From Rheinheimera sp. (lineage in GTDB: Bacteria; Pseudomonadota; Gammaproteobacteria; Enterobacterales; Alteromonadaceae): 64,000 bases of DNA. Made by a program: the position numbers and the translations under genes. The notes below the pieces were generated by a model, which made no database searches, was not told the DNA's origin, and saw only the letters and a program-made list of their open reading frames with translations. Below, piece by piece: positions 14,426 through 23,595 of this stretch. The stretch is taken from assembly GCF_030690345.1 (NCBI RefSeq), contig NZ_JAUYGV010000006.1, positions 372,001 through 436,000 of the forward strand. The letters run 5' to 3'. Within the stretch, counting starts at the first letter, position 1. Each line of letters starts with the position of its first letter.

Positions 14426-15673
14426 TCAACTTTGTAAGGCAGTAATTTGCTGCTGTAAAAAGCGCTGCTCCGGTGCCTGTTTGCACAGGCTTAGCGCTTG
14501 TTGATAGGCACGCAGTGCGTCGCTGCTGCGGCCAAGCTGGCGCAGTAAGTCGGCTTTGGCGGCATACAATAAATGATACTGGCTAAGCTCGCCCTGTTGC
14601 TCCAGTTCGCTAATCAGCGCCAGGCCGGCGGCCGGGCCGTCACGCATGGCAATGGCCACGGCGCGGTTAAGCGCCACAACCGGCGACGGGTCGGCTTGCT
14701 GCAATAAATTATACAGGCCGCTGATTTCCTGCCAGTCGGTATCTGCCGCCGTCGCCGCTTCGCTATGGATGGCGGCAATGGCGGCTTGTAAAGTATAAGG
14801 GCCGATACGCCGCGTGCGCAGCGCCCATTGCACTAACTCACTGCCCTCACGTATTTCATCCTGTTGCCATAAGCTGCGGTCCTGCTGTGGCAGCAACACC
14901 AGCTTACCCTGTGTTGAGATGCGCGCAGCGCGTCTGGCATGTTGCAGCAGCATTAACGCCAGCAGGCCGGCGGTTTCGGCATCGGGCAGCAGTTGCAGCA
15001 TCAGGCGGCCCAGCCGGATGGCTTCGTCACTTAAACTGATATCCAGCAGTTGCTCGCCCATCGAGGCGGAATAGCCTTCATTAAACAGCAGATAAATCAC
15101 CTGTAACACGTTATCCAGCCGCTGCGGCAGCTCAGCCGCTGGCGGTACTTCATAGGGGATACGCGCATCGCGGATTTTGCCTTTGGCGCGTACTATGCGC
15201 TGCGCCATCGTGGTGGGGCTGGTTAAAAAAGCCCGGGCAATTTGCTCGGTGGTCAGGCCGCAGACTTCACGCAGTGTTAGTGCCAATTGCGCATCGGCGG
15301 CTAATCCCGGGTGGCAGCAGGTAAAGATTAACCGCAGTTGGTCATCGCTTATCGGCTCGGCGTCCGGGGCTTCTTCTGCGCTTAGCTGCGCCAGTGTTTC
15401 ATCCGGCAAATGGGTTAAGCGCGCCGTTTTACGCAGCTGATCTATGGCTTTAAAGCGCCCGGCTGATACCAGCCAGGCCGTGGGGTTGGCCGGTATGCCA
15501 TCTGTTGGCCATTGTTGCAGCGCGGCATGAAAGGCTTCGTGCAGCGCTTCTTCGGCTAAGTCAAAATCACCCAGCAGGCGGATCAGCGTCGCCAGTACCT
15601 TGCGTGACTCCTGCTGGTATAGCTTGCTCAGCCTGGCCCGGAACTGGCCACTGTGCGCGGGGTTGACCGGCAT
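14426..15673 (-). CDS. ECF sigma factor of the ECF42 type
   Basis: 415 residues. Sigma region 2 ([19 protein letters not shown], then [20 protein letters not shown]) and region 4 ([18 protein letters not shown]) occupy the first about 185 residues. The remaining about 230 residues are the long C-terminal extension (DUF6596/TPR-like, e.g. [27 protein letters not shown]) that marks ECF42. There is no anti-sigma gene; in ECF42 the C-terminal extension is thought to control activity. It is third in an operon after an SnoaL-like protein and a YciI/DGPF protein, the diagnostic ECF42 neighbour. Confidence 0.92.
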   Translation of the reverse strand: MPVNPAHSGQFRARLSKLYQQESRKVLATLIRLLGDFDLAEEALHEAFHAALQQWPTDGIPANPTAWLVSAGRFKAIDQLRKTARLTHLPDETLAQLSAEEAPDAEPISDDQLRLIFTCCHPGLAADAQLALTLREVCGLTTEQIARAFLTSPTTMAQRIVRAKGKIRDARIPYEVPPAAELPQRLDNVLQVIYLLFNEGYSASMGEQLLDISLSDEAIRLGRLMLQLLPDAETAGLLALMLLQHARRAARISTQGKLVLLPQQDRSLWQQDEIREGSELVQWALRTRRIGPYTLQAAIAAIHSEAATAADTDWQEISGLYNLLQQADPSPVVALNRAVAIAMRDGPAAGLALISELEQQGELSQYHLLYAAKADLLRQLGRSSDALRAYQQALSLCKQAPEQRFLQQQITALQS

Positions 15674-15692
15674 TGGTGCTTAAACGCCAGGC

Positions 15693-16037
15693 TCAGACAT
15701 CAAGCTGGCGCACCGGTCGCACTTCGACCGAGCCGACCCGCGCCGCCGGTATGCCGCTGGCAATCTGGATCGCTTCGTTTAAGTCGTGCGCCTCTACCAG
15801 ATAAAAGCCGGCCAGTTGCTCTTTGGTTTCAGCAAAGGGGCCGTCGGTAATGCTGACTTTACCGCTACGCACGCGGATGGTGGTGGCGGTGCTGACCGGT
15901 TGCAGTGCTTCAGCGGCCAGCATGCGGCCACTGTCCTGTACCTTTTCGGCATAGGCCTGGCACTCGCTGTCATGCGGGCTGTCGGGCAGGCTATGCAGCG
16001 TTTGCTCGTCGCTGTATACCAAACACAGATATTTCAT
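15693..16037 (-). CDS. YciI-like (DGPF domain) protein
   Basis: 114 residues. MKYLCLVYSDEQ at the N-terminus, ADGPF-type signature here as TDGPFAETKEQLAGFYLVEA near residue 60, and the C-terminal VEVRPV. These YCII/DGPF proteins are ferredoxin-like dimers accompanying ECF42 sigma factors; their biochemical role is not established. The ribosome site AAGGAGCACAACG precedes the ATG. Nineteen nt separate it from the sigma gene. Confidence 0.92.
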   Translation of the reverse strand: MKYLCLVYSDEQTLHSLPDSPHDSECQAYAEKVQDSGRMLAAEALQPVSTATTIRVRSGKVSITDGPFAETKEQLAGFYLVEAHDLNEAIQIASGIPAARVGSVEVRPVRQLDV

Positions 16038-16048
16038 CGTTGTGCTCC

Positions 16049-16483
16049 TTAAGGCGCTAAGTTTGACAGCATAGCACCGCTTTCCATATCAAATGGCATC
16101 GAGTAGTGCTCGTGTACTATTTTCCAGCCATCGCTGCCATGTTGCCAACACTGGGTGGCGCGCATCCAGCAGCTTTGCATTTCACCTTTGTCATTGGTGC
16201 CGCCGCAGTGAGTCAGGCTATGGCTAAACGCCAGTTGTTCGTTAGCCTGTACTTTCAGTTGATGCAGTTCAAACATCGATTCGCCGCTGCAAAATTCCAT
16301 GCAGCGTTGCCAATGCTCGCGGTAGTCGGCTTTGCCTTTAAATTGCAACTGCGCTATCGCATCAAAAGCGACAATGTCGTTATGGTACAGCGTCATAATT
16401 TTGCTGACATCTTTGGCGCGTACAGCATTGGCCCAATTGGCAAGCAGATCGGTAATTTGTTGTACTTGTTGGCTGTGATTCAT
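16049..16483 (-). CDS. SnoaL/NTF2-like protein of the ECF42 operon
   Basis: 144 residues, a SgcJ/EcaC-type cone-shaped NTF2 fold: ITDLLANWANAVRAKDVSKIMTLYHNDIVAFDAI at the N-terminus and WKIVHEHYSMPF at the end. Such proteins bind small ligands or isomerise ketosteroid-like compounds; no function is proven here. First gene of the operon, with GGAGCAACATC before the ATG and a candidate ECF promoter 36-63 nt upstream. Often co-encoded with DGPF proteins. Confidence 0.88.
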   Translation of the reverse strand: MNHSQQVQQITDLLANWANAVRAKDVSKIMTLYHNDIVAFDAIAQLQFKGKADYREHWQRCMEFCSGESMFELHQLKVQANEQLAFSHSLTHCGGTNDKGEMQSCWMRATQCWQHGSDGWKIVHEHYSMPFDMESGAMLSNLAP

Positions 16484-16518
16484 GATGTTGCTCCTGTTTT
16501 ACCTTCAAAGGTATTACT

Positions 16519-16546
16519 GGTCGTTACAGCAACAATGAAATCGACA
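16519..16546 (-). promoter_or_regulatory. candidate ECF42 autoregulated promoter
   Basis: On the minus strand TGTCGA (16546-16541), 17-nt spacer, CGACC (16523-16519), then the start of the SnoaL-like gene 36 nt on. ECF sigma promoters typically pair a conserved -35 with a CG-containing -10, and ECF42 targets have been described with TGTCGA at -35. The elements sit in the 77-bp gap after thrE, exactly where the operon promoter must be. Confidence 0.65.
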
Positions 16547-16560
16547 ACCGCCGGCAGTTT

Positions 16561-17796
16561 TTACAAACTTTTTTTCGGCGGCAGGGCAACATTGGCAAAA
16601 ATAAGCCCGGCTACCAGCGCCATTAAAATCAAGAAGGTTTGCTGGCCAACGCGGTCGGACACGACAAAATCCTGGCCGGAGATCAGCGAATTTAAGCCGA
16701 TATAGGTTTTACTGCCCGGCACCAGCACAATAAGGCCATGCATGGCGACAATAACCGCCGGTGCATTCGCCAGCCGGGTAAACAGGTTGCTGTAGATGCC
16801 GACGGCAAAAGCCCCTAAAAAGGCGCCCATGGTGGCATCAAACAACGCAGCGCCGCTAATGCTGACGCCATAGGCAATAAAGCCGGCGGCCAGCGACCAC
16901 AGCGTATACTTGCCACGGCTTTTAAACAGCACTATCAGCGAGCTGACTAAAATACCCACGGCTAACCAGGCAAAGTGGTGCGAGATTGGCGGCGGCTTAA
17001 CAAAATCGACCACGCCAAACAGCGCAAAGCCGATGGCGATACCCAGCAGTGCGCCAAAGTACAACTTAAACAGCAGCATTAGCGCATCCATAATACGGGC
17101 ATTACCCGATACCAGATGCCGTGCCGCCAGTTCGGCAAAGCCGATGGTGAGCGCTAAGCCCGGGATAAAAGAAATGATGGCCGATAGCACGGCCAGGCGG
17201 ATATTAATACCGGGGTCGATATAGCTGCTGATGGCACAGGCGCCGATACCGGCCGCCAGCGCCACTAACGGCTCCAGCATATTGGCAATCCGCGGCGAGT
17301 GCGCGGCCCAGAGCATAAACAAATACACCAGTAAGGATAATAACGACGACCACAGCACATCATTCCAACTGGTCGCCATTAACATGGCAAAAGCGCCGCC
17401 GGAGGCCATCATCGCCACGGCGGTGGCCAGTTTACTGTATGAGCTGGGGCGCATATCGATGGCGTCGAGCAACGCATCGGCTTCATTAATGCTAACTTTG
17501 CCCTGCAACACCTGATCGACCAGCTCGTCGGTACGTGACAGCGCACCTAAATCCAGATCGCCCGGGTTAACCCTGGAAGCATGGGTGTACTCCTGCTCGT
17601 GGCCATCGGTCCACAGCACAAAGGTCATCGAAGTCGGCGAGATAATAAAGGAGCCTTTTAGCCCCAGGTGGGTAGTCAGCTCGGTTAAATGCGCTTCCAG
17701 CCGGTAGGCCGGGGTGCCGTACTTATGCAGCATCTTGCCCAGTTTGACGACAAACTTACGTTTATGATTAAAATCAGCTGTGTACACAAGCGACAT
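16561..17796 (-). CDS. ThrE-type threonine/serine exporter family protein
   Basis: 411 residues. An N-terminal cytoplasmic DUF1212 domain (KLGKMLHKYGTPAYRLEAHL, then FIISPTSMTFVLW, about 1-130) is followed by about ten hydrophobic segments covering the DUF1212 and DUF3815 transmembrane halves (FIPGLALTIGFAELAARHLVSG, LGAFAVGIYSNLFTRL, VLVPGSKTYIGL). The fused form resembles ThrE of actinobacteria; enterobacterial relatives are split in two. It is thought to export Thr/Ser or related metabolites. Monocistronic, ending just before the ECF42 promoter. Confidence 0.85.
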   Translation of the reverse strand: MSLVYTADFNHKRKFVVKLGKMLHKYGTPAYRLEAHLTELTTHLGLKGSFIISPTSMTFVLWTDGHEQEYTHASRVNPGDLDLGALSRTDELVDQVLQGKVSINEADALLDAIDMRPSSYSKLATAVAMMASGGAFAMLMATSWNDVLWSSLLSLLVYLFMLWAAHSPRIANMLEPLVALAAGIGACAISSYIDPGINIRLAVLSAIISFIPGLALTIGFAELAARHLVSGNARIMDALMLLFKLYFGALLGIAIGFALFGVVDFVKPPPISHHFAWLAVGILVSSLIVLFKSRGKYTLWSLAAGFIAYGVSISGAALFDATMGAFLGAFAVGIYSNLFTRLANAPAVIVAMHGLIVLVPGSKTYIGLNSLISGQDFVVSDRVGQQTFLILMALVAGLIFANVALPPKKSL

Positions 17797-17913
17797 CCAT
17801 CAGGTGGGTAACTTGTTCATTGTAATGCAAAAGCGCGCTGATACCACCAGCAGCACCAGTTATTTCCTGCCGCAGAACAGTCTGAATATCCGCTAGTGTC
17901 AGGACGACTTTAA

Positions 17914-18054
17914 ATGTTGCAGATTAAAAATCTGAGTCCAATAACACAGCTAAAAGAGCAATCTGATAATAAACAGTTTCCAATGCCTGTTTGGACCAAT
18001 AGAATAAACGACATACAACTGTGTTTTTCATGCGGTGCCATGGGGATAACGTGA
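17914..18054 (+). CDS. possible 46-residue leader ORF overlapping RhuM
   Basis: An ATG frame (MLQIKNLSPI...CFSCGAMGIT) whose TGA overlaps the GTG start of RhuM (GTGA), the geometry of translational coupling. AGGA lies about 9 nt upstream. No similarity recognised; a CFSCG motif is present. Could be a small upstream gene or chance. Confidence 0.3.
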   Translation: MLQIKNLSPITQLKEQSDNKQFPMPVWTNRINDIQLCFSCGAMGIT

Positions 18055-19052
18055 GTGAACTAATTCTTTACACTACTGAAGATGGCCAGAGCAAGATCCA
18101 GCTACGGGCGGATAATGGCACGGTATGGCTGACTCAGTTGGAAATGGCGGAGTTGTTTCTAACCAGCAAACAGAATATCGCCAAACACTTCAAAGCTATC
18201 TTTGCTGATGGAGAGTTAATCCAGGATGCAGTTGTCAACCAATGGTTGACAACTGCCAGCGATGGCAAGAAATACCGCGTAACGCATTACAATCTCGATG
18301 CCATTCTGGCTGTAGGCTACCGGGTGCGTTCGCCGCGTGGTGTGCAGTTCCGCCGTTGGGCCAGTACGGTACTGAGTGAATATCTGCACAAAGGTTTTGT
18401 CATGGATGACGAGCGGCTGAAAAATCCGGATGGCCGCCCGGATTACTTCGATGAGATGCTCGCGCGTATCCGCGACATTCGCGCCTCGGAAAAGCGCTTT
18501 TACCAGAAAGTGCGCGAGCTATTCTCCCTTAGCAGCGATTACGATAAAACCGACAAAAGTACCCAGCAGTTTTTCGCCACTGTACAGAATTTACTGTTAT
18601 ATGCGGTAACACAGCAAACTGCCGCCGAGCTGATTTGCGCCCGTGCTAACCCAGATGACAGCCACTTTGGTTTACTCAGCTGGAAAGGTGATAAGGTACG
18701 TAAACAGGATATTTTGATCGCCAAGAATTACCTGAGCGAAGATGAAATAGATACGCTGAACCGGCTGGTGGTTATTTTCCTCGAAACCGCTGAGCTTAGA
18801 GCGAAAAGCCGTATTGAAACCCGTATGGCATTCTGGCAGCAACGTGTGGGTGAAATTATTAGCAGTAATGGCTTTCCATTATTGGCAGATGCTGGCGTTA
18901 TCAGCCATGCCAAAATGGAACAACTTACTCAGCAGCGTTATGCTGATTTTGACCAGCGCCGCAAAGCAAAAGAAGCTATTGCGGCCGACCTTACAGACGA
19001 GGCCGCACTTAAAACGCTGGAAGATAAACTGAAACGCCGACCAAAGCGATAA
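18051..19052 (+). CDS. RhuM-family protein
   Basis: 333 residues from GTG 18051, which has GGGGA 5 nt upstream; an in-frame GTG 30 nt earlier is less likely. Matches the RhuM family: WLTQLEMAELFLTSKQNIAKHFKAIF, KKYRVTHYNLDAILAVGYRVRSPRGVQFRRWA, then a helical C-terminus. The N-terminal half resembles phage Bro-N/ANT-like DNA-binding modules. Named for a Salmonella pathogenicity-island gene, but found widely as a lone mobile gene with no established role. Flanked by host genes; it may be a laterally acquired moron. Confidence 0.88.
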   Translation: MSELILYTTEDGQSKIQLRADNGTVWLTQLEMAELFLTSKQNIAKHFKAIFADGELIQDAVVNQWLTTASDGKKYRVTHYNLDAILAVGYRVRSPRGVQFRRWASTVLSEYLHKGFVMDDERLKNPDGRPDYFDEMLARIRDIRASEKRFYQKVRELFSLSSDYDKTDKSTQQFFATVQNLLLYAVTQQTAAELICARANPDDSHFGLLSWKGDKVRKQDILIAKNYLSEDEIDTLNRLVVIFLETAELRAKSRIETRMAFWQQRVGEIISSNGFPLLADAGVISHAKMEQLTQQRYADFDQRRKAKEAIAADLTDEAALKTLEDKLKRRPKR

Positions 19053-19063
19053 ATCTGAGCTAT

Positions 19064-19081
19064 CACCGGTGTGAACCGGTG
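19064..19081. terminator. hairpin between convergent RhuM and GH31 genes
   Basis: CACCGGT-GTGA-ACCGGTG, a perfect 7-bp stem with a tetraloop, centred in the 45-bp gap between the two stops. No strong U-tract on either side, so termination is plausible rather than certain. Confidence 0.5.
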
Positions 19082-19097
19082 GTAGTTGGGTATATTG

Positions 19098-21500
19098 TTA
19101 CCTGATTTGCAGCTGTGTTTTATCTTCCTGCCAGTTAATTTTTACATGCAGCTGCTTAGCGGCCTTGTCGTACCAGGCCACATTTTGCATACGGTTAAAG
19201 CGTGTTTGCTGCGGCACCAACTGAATATAACGGCCATCGACACTGATATGCCTGGGTGTTGCGCTTTGGTTATGCACTACCAGGGTTAACTCGCGGCTCT
19301 CCGGCCTACCTGCATAGTTGCCGCTGCGGCGCAGTTCAAATTTCTGTTCGCCATCCTGCTGCAGATAATAGAAGTTCAGCAGCTCAAACTCACCTTTGTC
19401 TATCGCATCCGGGGTTTTACCATCGTCTTCATACATCTCGCTTTTGGCGCAGTCCACGCTGCTATCGGCGTAGTAATGCAACGTCAGCTTTTTGCTGCTG
19501 TAATCGCGGGTGCTTTGCACCAGTTCAGCCATTGGCACAAAGCTGCCGGCTTTTACCAGCACAGGTATGGTATTCAGCGTTACCGGCACCTCAACGTTGG
19601 CAGTACCTTGGTAACGTTTGCCGCTGAAATAATCAAACCAGACGCCGCCAGGCAGCTGCACCGGCCATGACGTGACACCGGGTTCGGTTACCGGCGCAAC
19701 TAAAAAGGCATCGCCCCAGAAGTAACTGTTTTTCTCATCGATTAGCGCCGTATTATTCTGATCAGCAAAAAACAGTGGCCGCATTAATGGCATGCCGGTT
19801 ACGCTGTTTTGATACGCCAGCGTATAGTTATACGGCAGCAACTGATAACGTAAATTCAGCCAGGGCCGCAAGGTTTCAATGGTGTGCTTATCATGAAATA
19901 CCAGTTCCGGCGCGATATGTTCCTGGGCATGCGGCCGGTACACCGGCTGGAACACACCGTACTGCAGCCAGCGGATATACAGCTCTTTATCAAATTGCTC
20001 GCCACCGGCAAAGCCGCCTAAATCTGAGTGAATATAACCAAAACCAAACAGGCCCATGCTCAGCGCCAGCTCTACCTGCGGTTTTAAGCCACCCCAGCTG
20101 CGCTCGACATCACCGGTCCAGGGCACCATGCCAAAGCGCTGGCTGCCGGGTGCGCCTGCGCGCATCATAATAAAGGGTCTTTGCTCAGGGAAATCGCGGC
20201 GCATGCCGCTGTACACCATATCAGCCCATTGATGGCCGTAAGCATTGTGCACTTCGTTGGCCATGCCGATGGCATGCACGGTATCGTCCGGGTGCACTTC
20301 CGGTTCGCCTAAATCGCCCCAGACACCGGCCACGCCTTGTTCTGCCAGCCCCTGATAAATTTGCCAGAACCAGTCTTGCGCTTTGGGATTAAACACATCA
20401 ATTAAGCCGGTATTACCAAAGTAAAAATCAAAGGTTTTTGGCTTACCATCCAGCCCCGGCGCTATGGCTCCGGCTGCTACCGCTTCCTGCCAGCGCTTTG
20501 AACTGGTCAGCACAAAGGGTTCAGTAACTAAAATGGTGTTGATGCCATCGGCTTTCAAATCAGAGAGCATTTTATCCGGCTGCGGGAAGGCGTTATTATC
20601 CCAGGCCAGGTTGCCCATATGGCCTTTAATATCCGGCCCGAACCAGTATAAATCCAGCACCAGCGCATCCAGTGGCAGTTTAAGCTGGCGGAATTTTTCT
20701 ACTACGGCGCGCGCTTCGGTCTCGTTACGGTAACCAAAGCGCGAGGCATAGTTGCCCAGCGTCCAGCGCGCCGGCAGAGGCTGACGGCCGGTGAGGGCAG
20801 TGTAGTTGTCTATCAGCTGCGGGTAACTATCACCTGCCACCACCACATAACTGCTGCGGCCGCCTTGTGCGCTAAACTGCATAATGTCGGGTTCGCTGTG
20901 GCCTAAGTCGGCTTCGCCTTTGGCAGAGTTATCAAATAACAACAGGTACTTATTGCTCGACATTATCGCCGGCAGGCTAAAGTACATTTGGCTCGACTCA
21001 GTGCTGTAGCCATAATGCGCTTTGTTATACAGCGGGAATTTGTGGCCGCGTCTGTCCATGCCCAACACGCGCTGGCCACCGCCGAGCAGTTTTTCATCTT
21101 TACTTAACGCAAAGCGAAAGCCATGTTGCTGTGTTTGCTGTACATAGCCTTGCTCTTCGGCCAGCAGTAAGGTGTCGTCACGATAATAGCTAAGCTGGAG
21201 CGGGGCTTTATTAATCTTTAACGTCAGGCTGGCACTGCTCAGCGTCAGGCTGTTGTCTGTTTCAGCCAGGGTTAACGCCACGGCTTCAGGCTGTTGGCTA
21301 ATCGAAAACGATGGCAGCTGTTTAACGCCGTCGGCTTGGTAGAAGGCTTCTACTACATCGTTTTGGTAGAAGGTCAGGCTAAGCTTGCCCTTATCGGTTT
21401 GGATCAGCAGGCTATTGCCATCGAACTGATGGGCCTGATATTGCGCCGCTGTGCTGCAAAAAGCGCAACAGAGCGTAATTAAAGCAAACAGTAACTTCAT
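19098..21500 (-). CDS. GH31 alpha-glucosidase, exported
   Basis: 800 residues with a Sec signal (MKLLFALITLCCAFCSTAAQ). N-terminal galactose-mutarotase-like beta domain, then the barrel with PLDALVLDLYWFG, GVWGDLGEPE containing the nucleophile Asp (about 396), and TGDVERSWGGL with the acid/base Asp (about 463), followed by GYIHSDLGGF. The WGDLGEPE form occurs in bacterial alpha-glucosidases and alpha-glucosyltransferases acting on maltose and isomalto-oligosaccharides. Start overlaps the stop of the upstream GH13 gene (ATGA), so the two are co-translated. Confidence 0.92.
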   Translation of the reverse strand: MKLLFALITLCCAFCSTAAQYQAHQFDGNSLLIQTDKGKLSLTFYQNDVVEAFYQADGVKQLPSFSISQQPEAVALTLAETDNSLTLSSASLTLKINKAPLQLSYYRDDTLLLAEEQGYVQQTQQHGFRFALSKDEKLLGGGQRVLGMDRRGHKFPLYNKAHYGYSTESSQMYFSLPAIMSSNKYLLLFDNSAKGEADLGHSEPDIMQFSAQGGRSSYVVVAGDSYPQLIDNYTALTGRQPLPARWTLGNYASRFGYRNETEARAVVEKFRQLKLPLDALVLDLYWFGPDIKGHMGNLAWDNNAFPQPDKMLSDLKADGINTILVTEPFVLTSSKRWQEAVAAGAIAPGLDGKPKTFDFYFGNTGLIDVFNPKAQDWFWQIYQGLAEQGVAGVWGDLGEPEVHPDDTVHAIGMANEVHNAYGHQWADMVYSGMRRDFPEQRPFIMMRAGAPGSQRFGMVPWTGDVERSWGGLKPQVELALSMGLFGFGYIHSDLGGFAGGEQFDKELYIRWLQYGVFQPVYRPHAQEHIAPELVFHDKHTIETLRPWLNLRYQLLPYNYTLAYQNSVTGMPLMRPLFFADQNNTALIDEKNSYFWGDAFLVAPVTEPGVTSWPVQLPGGVWFDYFSGKRYQGTANVEVPVTLNTIPVLVKAGSFVPMAELVQSTRDYSSKKLTLHYYADSSVDCAKSEMYEDDGKTPDAIDKGEFELLNFYYLQQDGEQKFELRRSGNYAGRPESRELTLVVHNQSATPRHISVDGRYIQLVPQQTRFNRMQNVAWYDKAAKQLHVKINWQEDKTQLQIR

Positions 21501-23395
21501 GGTTGCAGCTCCAGAATTACCGAAGCCAGCGGTGCCAGTTTAACCACCACGCTGCCAACACCGTGTTGCACTGTCAGAGTATTGTCGTCGCCGGTTAGCT
21601 TCTCACTAAGCCGATATTGGCCATCGGCCAGCTGCCACTTATTGATCAGCTCTGCCGGTACGGTTAGGGCAAAATTAACACTGTGGTCGCTGTTAAAGTG
21701 GCTGACAATCAGCAGTTTTTGCTCTGCGCTGTAGCGGGCAAACGCCAGTTGTTGCTCGCTGTAGGCGGTGCCGGCGGCCAGATTGGCACTGTGCAATTCA
21801 GTATATTCACCCATCAGCGCTGGTGCCGTGGCGGTAAAGCTAAGCAGAGTTTTATAAAAGTTATGCAATGCCAGCTCGTCAGCAGTTAAGCCACCGCCAT
21901 CAAACTTGCCGGCGTTCATCCATTTCTGGTGCTGCGGCACCCCCCAGTAATCAAAAATAGTGGTGCGGCTGGCTTTACCAAAGCCGGCGTCGCCGGCACC
22001 CGGCTCGCCAACATCCTGGCCAAAATACAGCATAGTAGGTGAGGTGCTGATGGTGGCAGACACCACCATTGCCGGCATGCCTTTGCGCGCGTCGCCGGCA
22101 AATTCAGGGGCGGCAATACGCTGCTCGTCGTGGTTTTCTAAAAAGTGCAACATATGGTGCTCAATGTCGGCCATGCGCTGTTGGGTTTCAACCAAGGCAG
22201 AAGTAGGGCCCTTGCCCTGCATCACCAGTTTTAAGCTGTCGTAAAACTCGACCTTGTCGTACAGGTAGTCCATTTTGCCAAGCTTAATATAGTCGCGGTA
22301 CAAATGCGGCTGATACACCTCGGCCAGCAAAAAGGCGTTGGGGTTGCTGTGTTTAATATGGGCGTTTAAATAGCTCCAGAATTCTACCGGCACCATTTCG
22401 GCCATATCGTAGCGAAAGCCATCGACGCCTTTGGCCAGCCAGTATTGGGTAATATCGCGGAATTTGTGCCAGGAGTCGGGCACATCTTTGCCCTGCCAGA
22501 AAGCGTAATGCGCTGGCCAGTCTTTGTCGGCGTAATCATCTGGTAGCTGGTCAAAGTCGTAGCTGCCGTCCGGCTTTACGCCATAGTTAATTTTTACCGT
22601 TTCGTACCAATCATCAAATGCCGGCTGAGCTGCGCGGGCGCCATTGCCGGTCCACTTGGCCGGATATTCAGCAAAATGGCCGTCGGCCAGCGGGTGAGCA
22701 TCACCGCCCAACACTTTATAGCTATCGGGAAACGCCGGTACGCTAAAAGCACTACCGGGTACATAGTAAAAGTTATTGTCGCGCTGATATTCCACACCGG
22801 TTTTATCGTTGGCGCCAAAATCAGTAACACTGCCCGGGTTGGTGAGCGACTGGTACGAGCGTGCCACATGGTTGGGCACTATATCAATCAGCACTTTCAT
22901 ATCATGCTGATGGGTGCGGGCAATTAAGGCTTCAAATTCGGCCAGCCGCTTGGCCGGATCTGTGGCTAAGTCGGGGTTAACGTTGTAATAATCTTTTACC
23001 GCATAAGGCGAGCCGGCGCGGCCTTTAATCACGTCCGGATCGTCATTGCTGATGCCGTAAGCGCTGTAGTCACGTACCAGGGCGTGGTGTGGTACACCGG
23101 TATACCAGATATGGCTGACGCCCATGGCTTTAATGGCGCTAAGTGCTTGTGGCGTAAAATCGGCAAACTTACCGACGCCATTTTCTTCCGCGGTGCCCCA
23201 CGGCTTGTTAGTATTGTTTTGATTGCCAAATAAACGGGTAAATACCTGATACACCACTATTTTGTTATCGGCTTTAGTGTTGCTTGCGACTGATGGTTGT
23301 GTGTCGGCTGACATAACCGGCTCCGGTGCTTTGCTGCAGGCCAGCAACACTGCGCTGGCAACGCTTAGCATCAGTATTAAGGTTTTTTTACACAT
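21497..23395 (-). CDS. GH13 alpha-amylase lipoprotein
   Basis: 632 residues. MCKKTLILMLSVASAVLLACS is a lipoprotein signal with lipobox LLAC, followed by KAPEP, so the enzyme is membrane-anchored. GH13 blocks: DIVPNHVAR (about 175), GFRYDMAEM nucleophile Asp (about 328), LLAEVYQP acid/base Glu (about 357) and LENHDEQR (about 422). It likely hydrolyses long glucan chains whose products feed the GH31 enzyme encoded next. Downstream of the perfect TGCATACGTATGCA site. Confidence 0.92.
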   Translation of the reverse strand: MCKKTLILMLSVASAVLLACSKAPEPVMSADTQPSVASNTKADNKIVVYQVFTRLFGNQNNTNKPWGTAEENGVGKFADFTPQALSAIKAMGVSHIWYTGVPHHALVRDYSAYGISNDDPDVIKGRAGSPYAVKDYYNVNPDLATDPAKRLAEFEALIARTHQHDMKVLIDIVPNHVARSYQSLTNPGSVTDFGANDKTGVEYQRDNNFYYVPGSAFSVPAFPDSYKVLGGDAHPLADGHFAEYPAKWTGNGARAAQPAFDDWYETVKINYGVKPDGSYDFDQLPDDYADKDWPAHYAFWQGKDVPDSWHKFRDITQYWLAKGVDGFRYDMAEMVPVEFWSYLNAHIKHSNPNAFLLAEVYQPHLYRDYIKLGKMDYLYDKVEFYDSLKLVMQGKGPTSALVETQQRMADIEHHMLHFLENHDEQRIAAPEFAGDARKGMPAMVVSATISTSPTMLYFGQDVGEPGAGDAGFGKASRTTIFDYWGVPQHQKWMNAGKFDGGGLTADELALHNFYKTLLSFTATAPALMGEYTELHSANLAAGTAYSEQQLAFARYSAEQKLLIVSHFNSDHSVNFALTVPAELINKWQLADGQYRLSEKLTGDDNTLTVQHGVGSVVVKLAPLASVILELQP

Positions 23396-23468
23396 AAATC
23401 TACCCTGTCTATTTTTTCTTGTCGCTTAAAGTAACCGGGATTATTAACGCCGGCCTGGCTTTTTTTGG

Positions 23469-23482
23469 TGCATACGTATGCA
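23469..23482. promoter_or_regulatory. perfect TGCATACGTATGCA palindrome upstream of the amylase operon
   Basis: A 14-bp perfect palindrome 73 nt before the amylase-lipoprotein start. It matches the site before GH97 at 13 of 14 positions, and both sites lie close to GCACCAAAAAA. A LacI-type (MalR-like) operator is the best guess. Confidence 0.7.
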
Positions 23483-23595
23483 GCAACGTCGCTTTTGCTA
23501 TACACGACTAAGGTCGCAGCCGGCTTTATTTCCTTATGATTTACACTATGCTGTAACGGAATCAACTTGTTATCGCTATTTTGCGGAGCCTGCCT

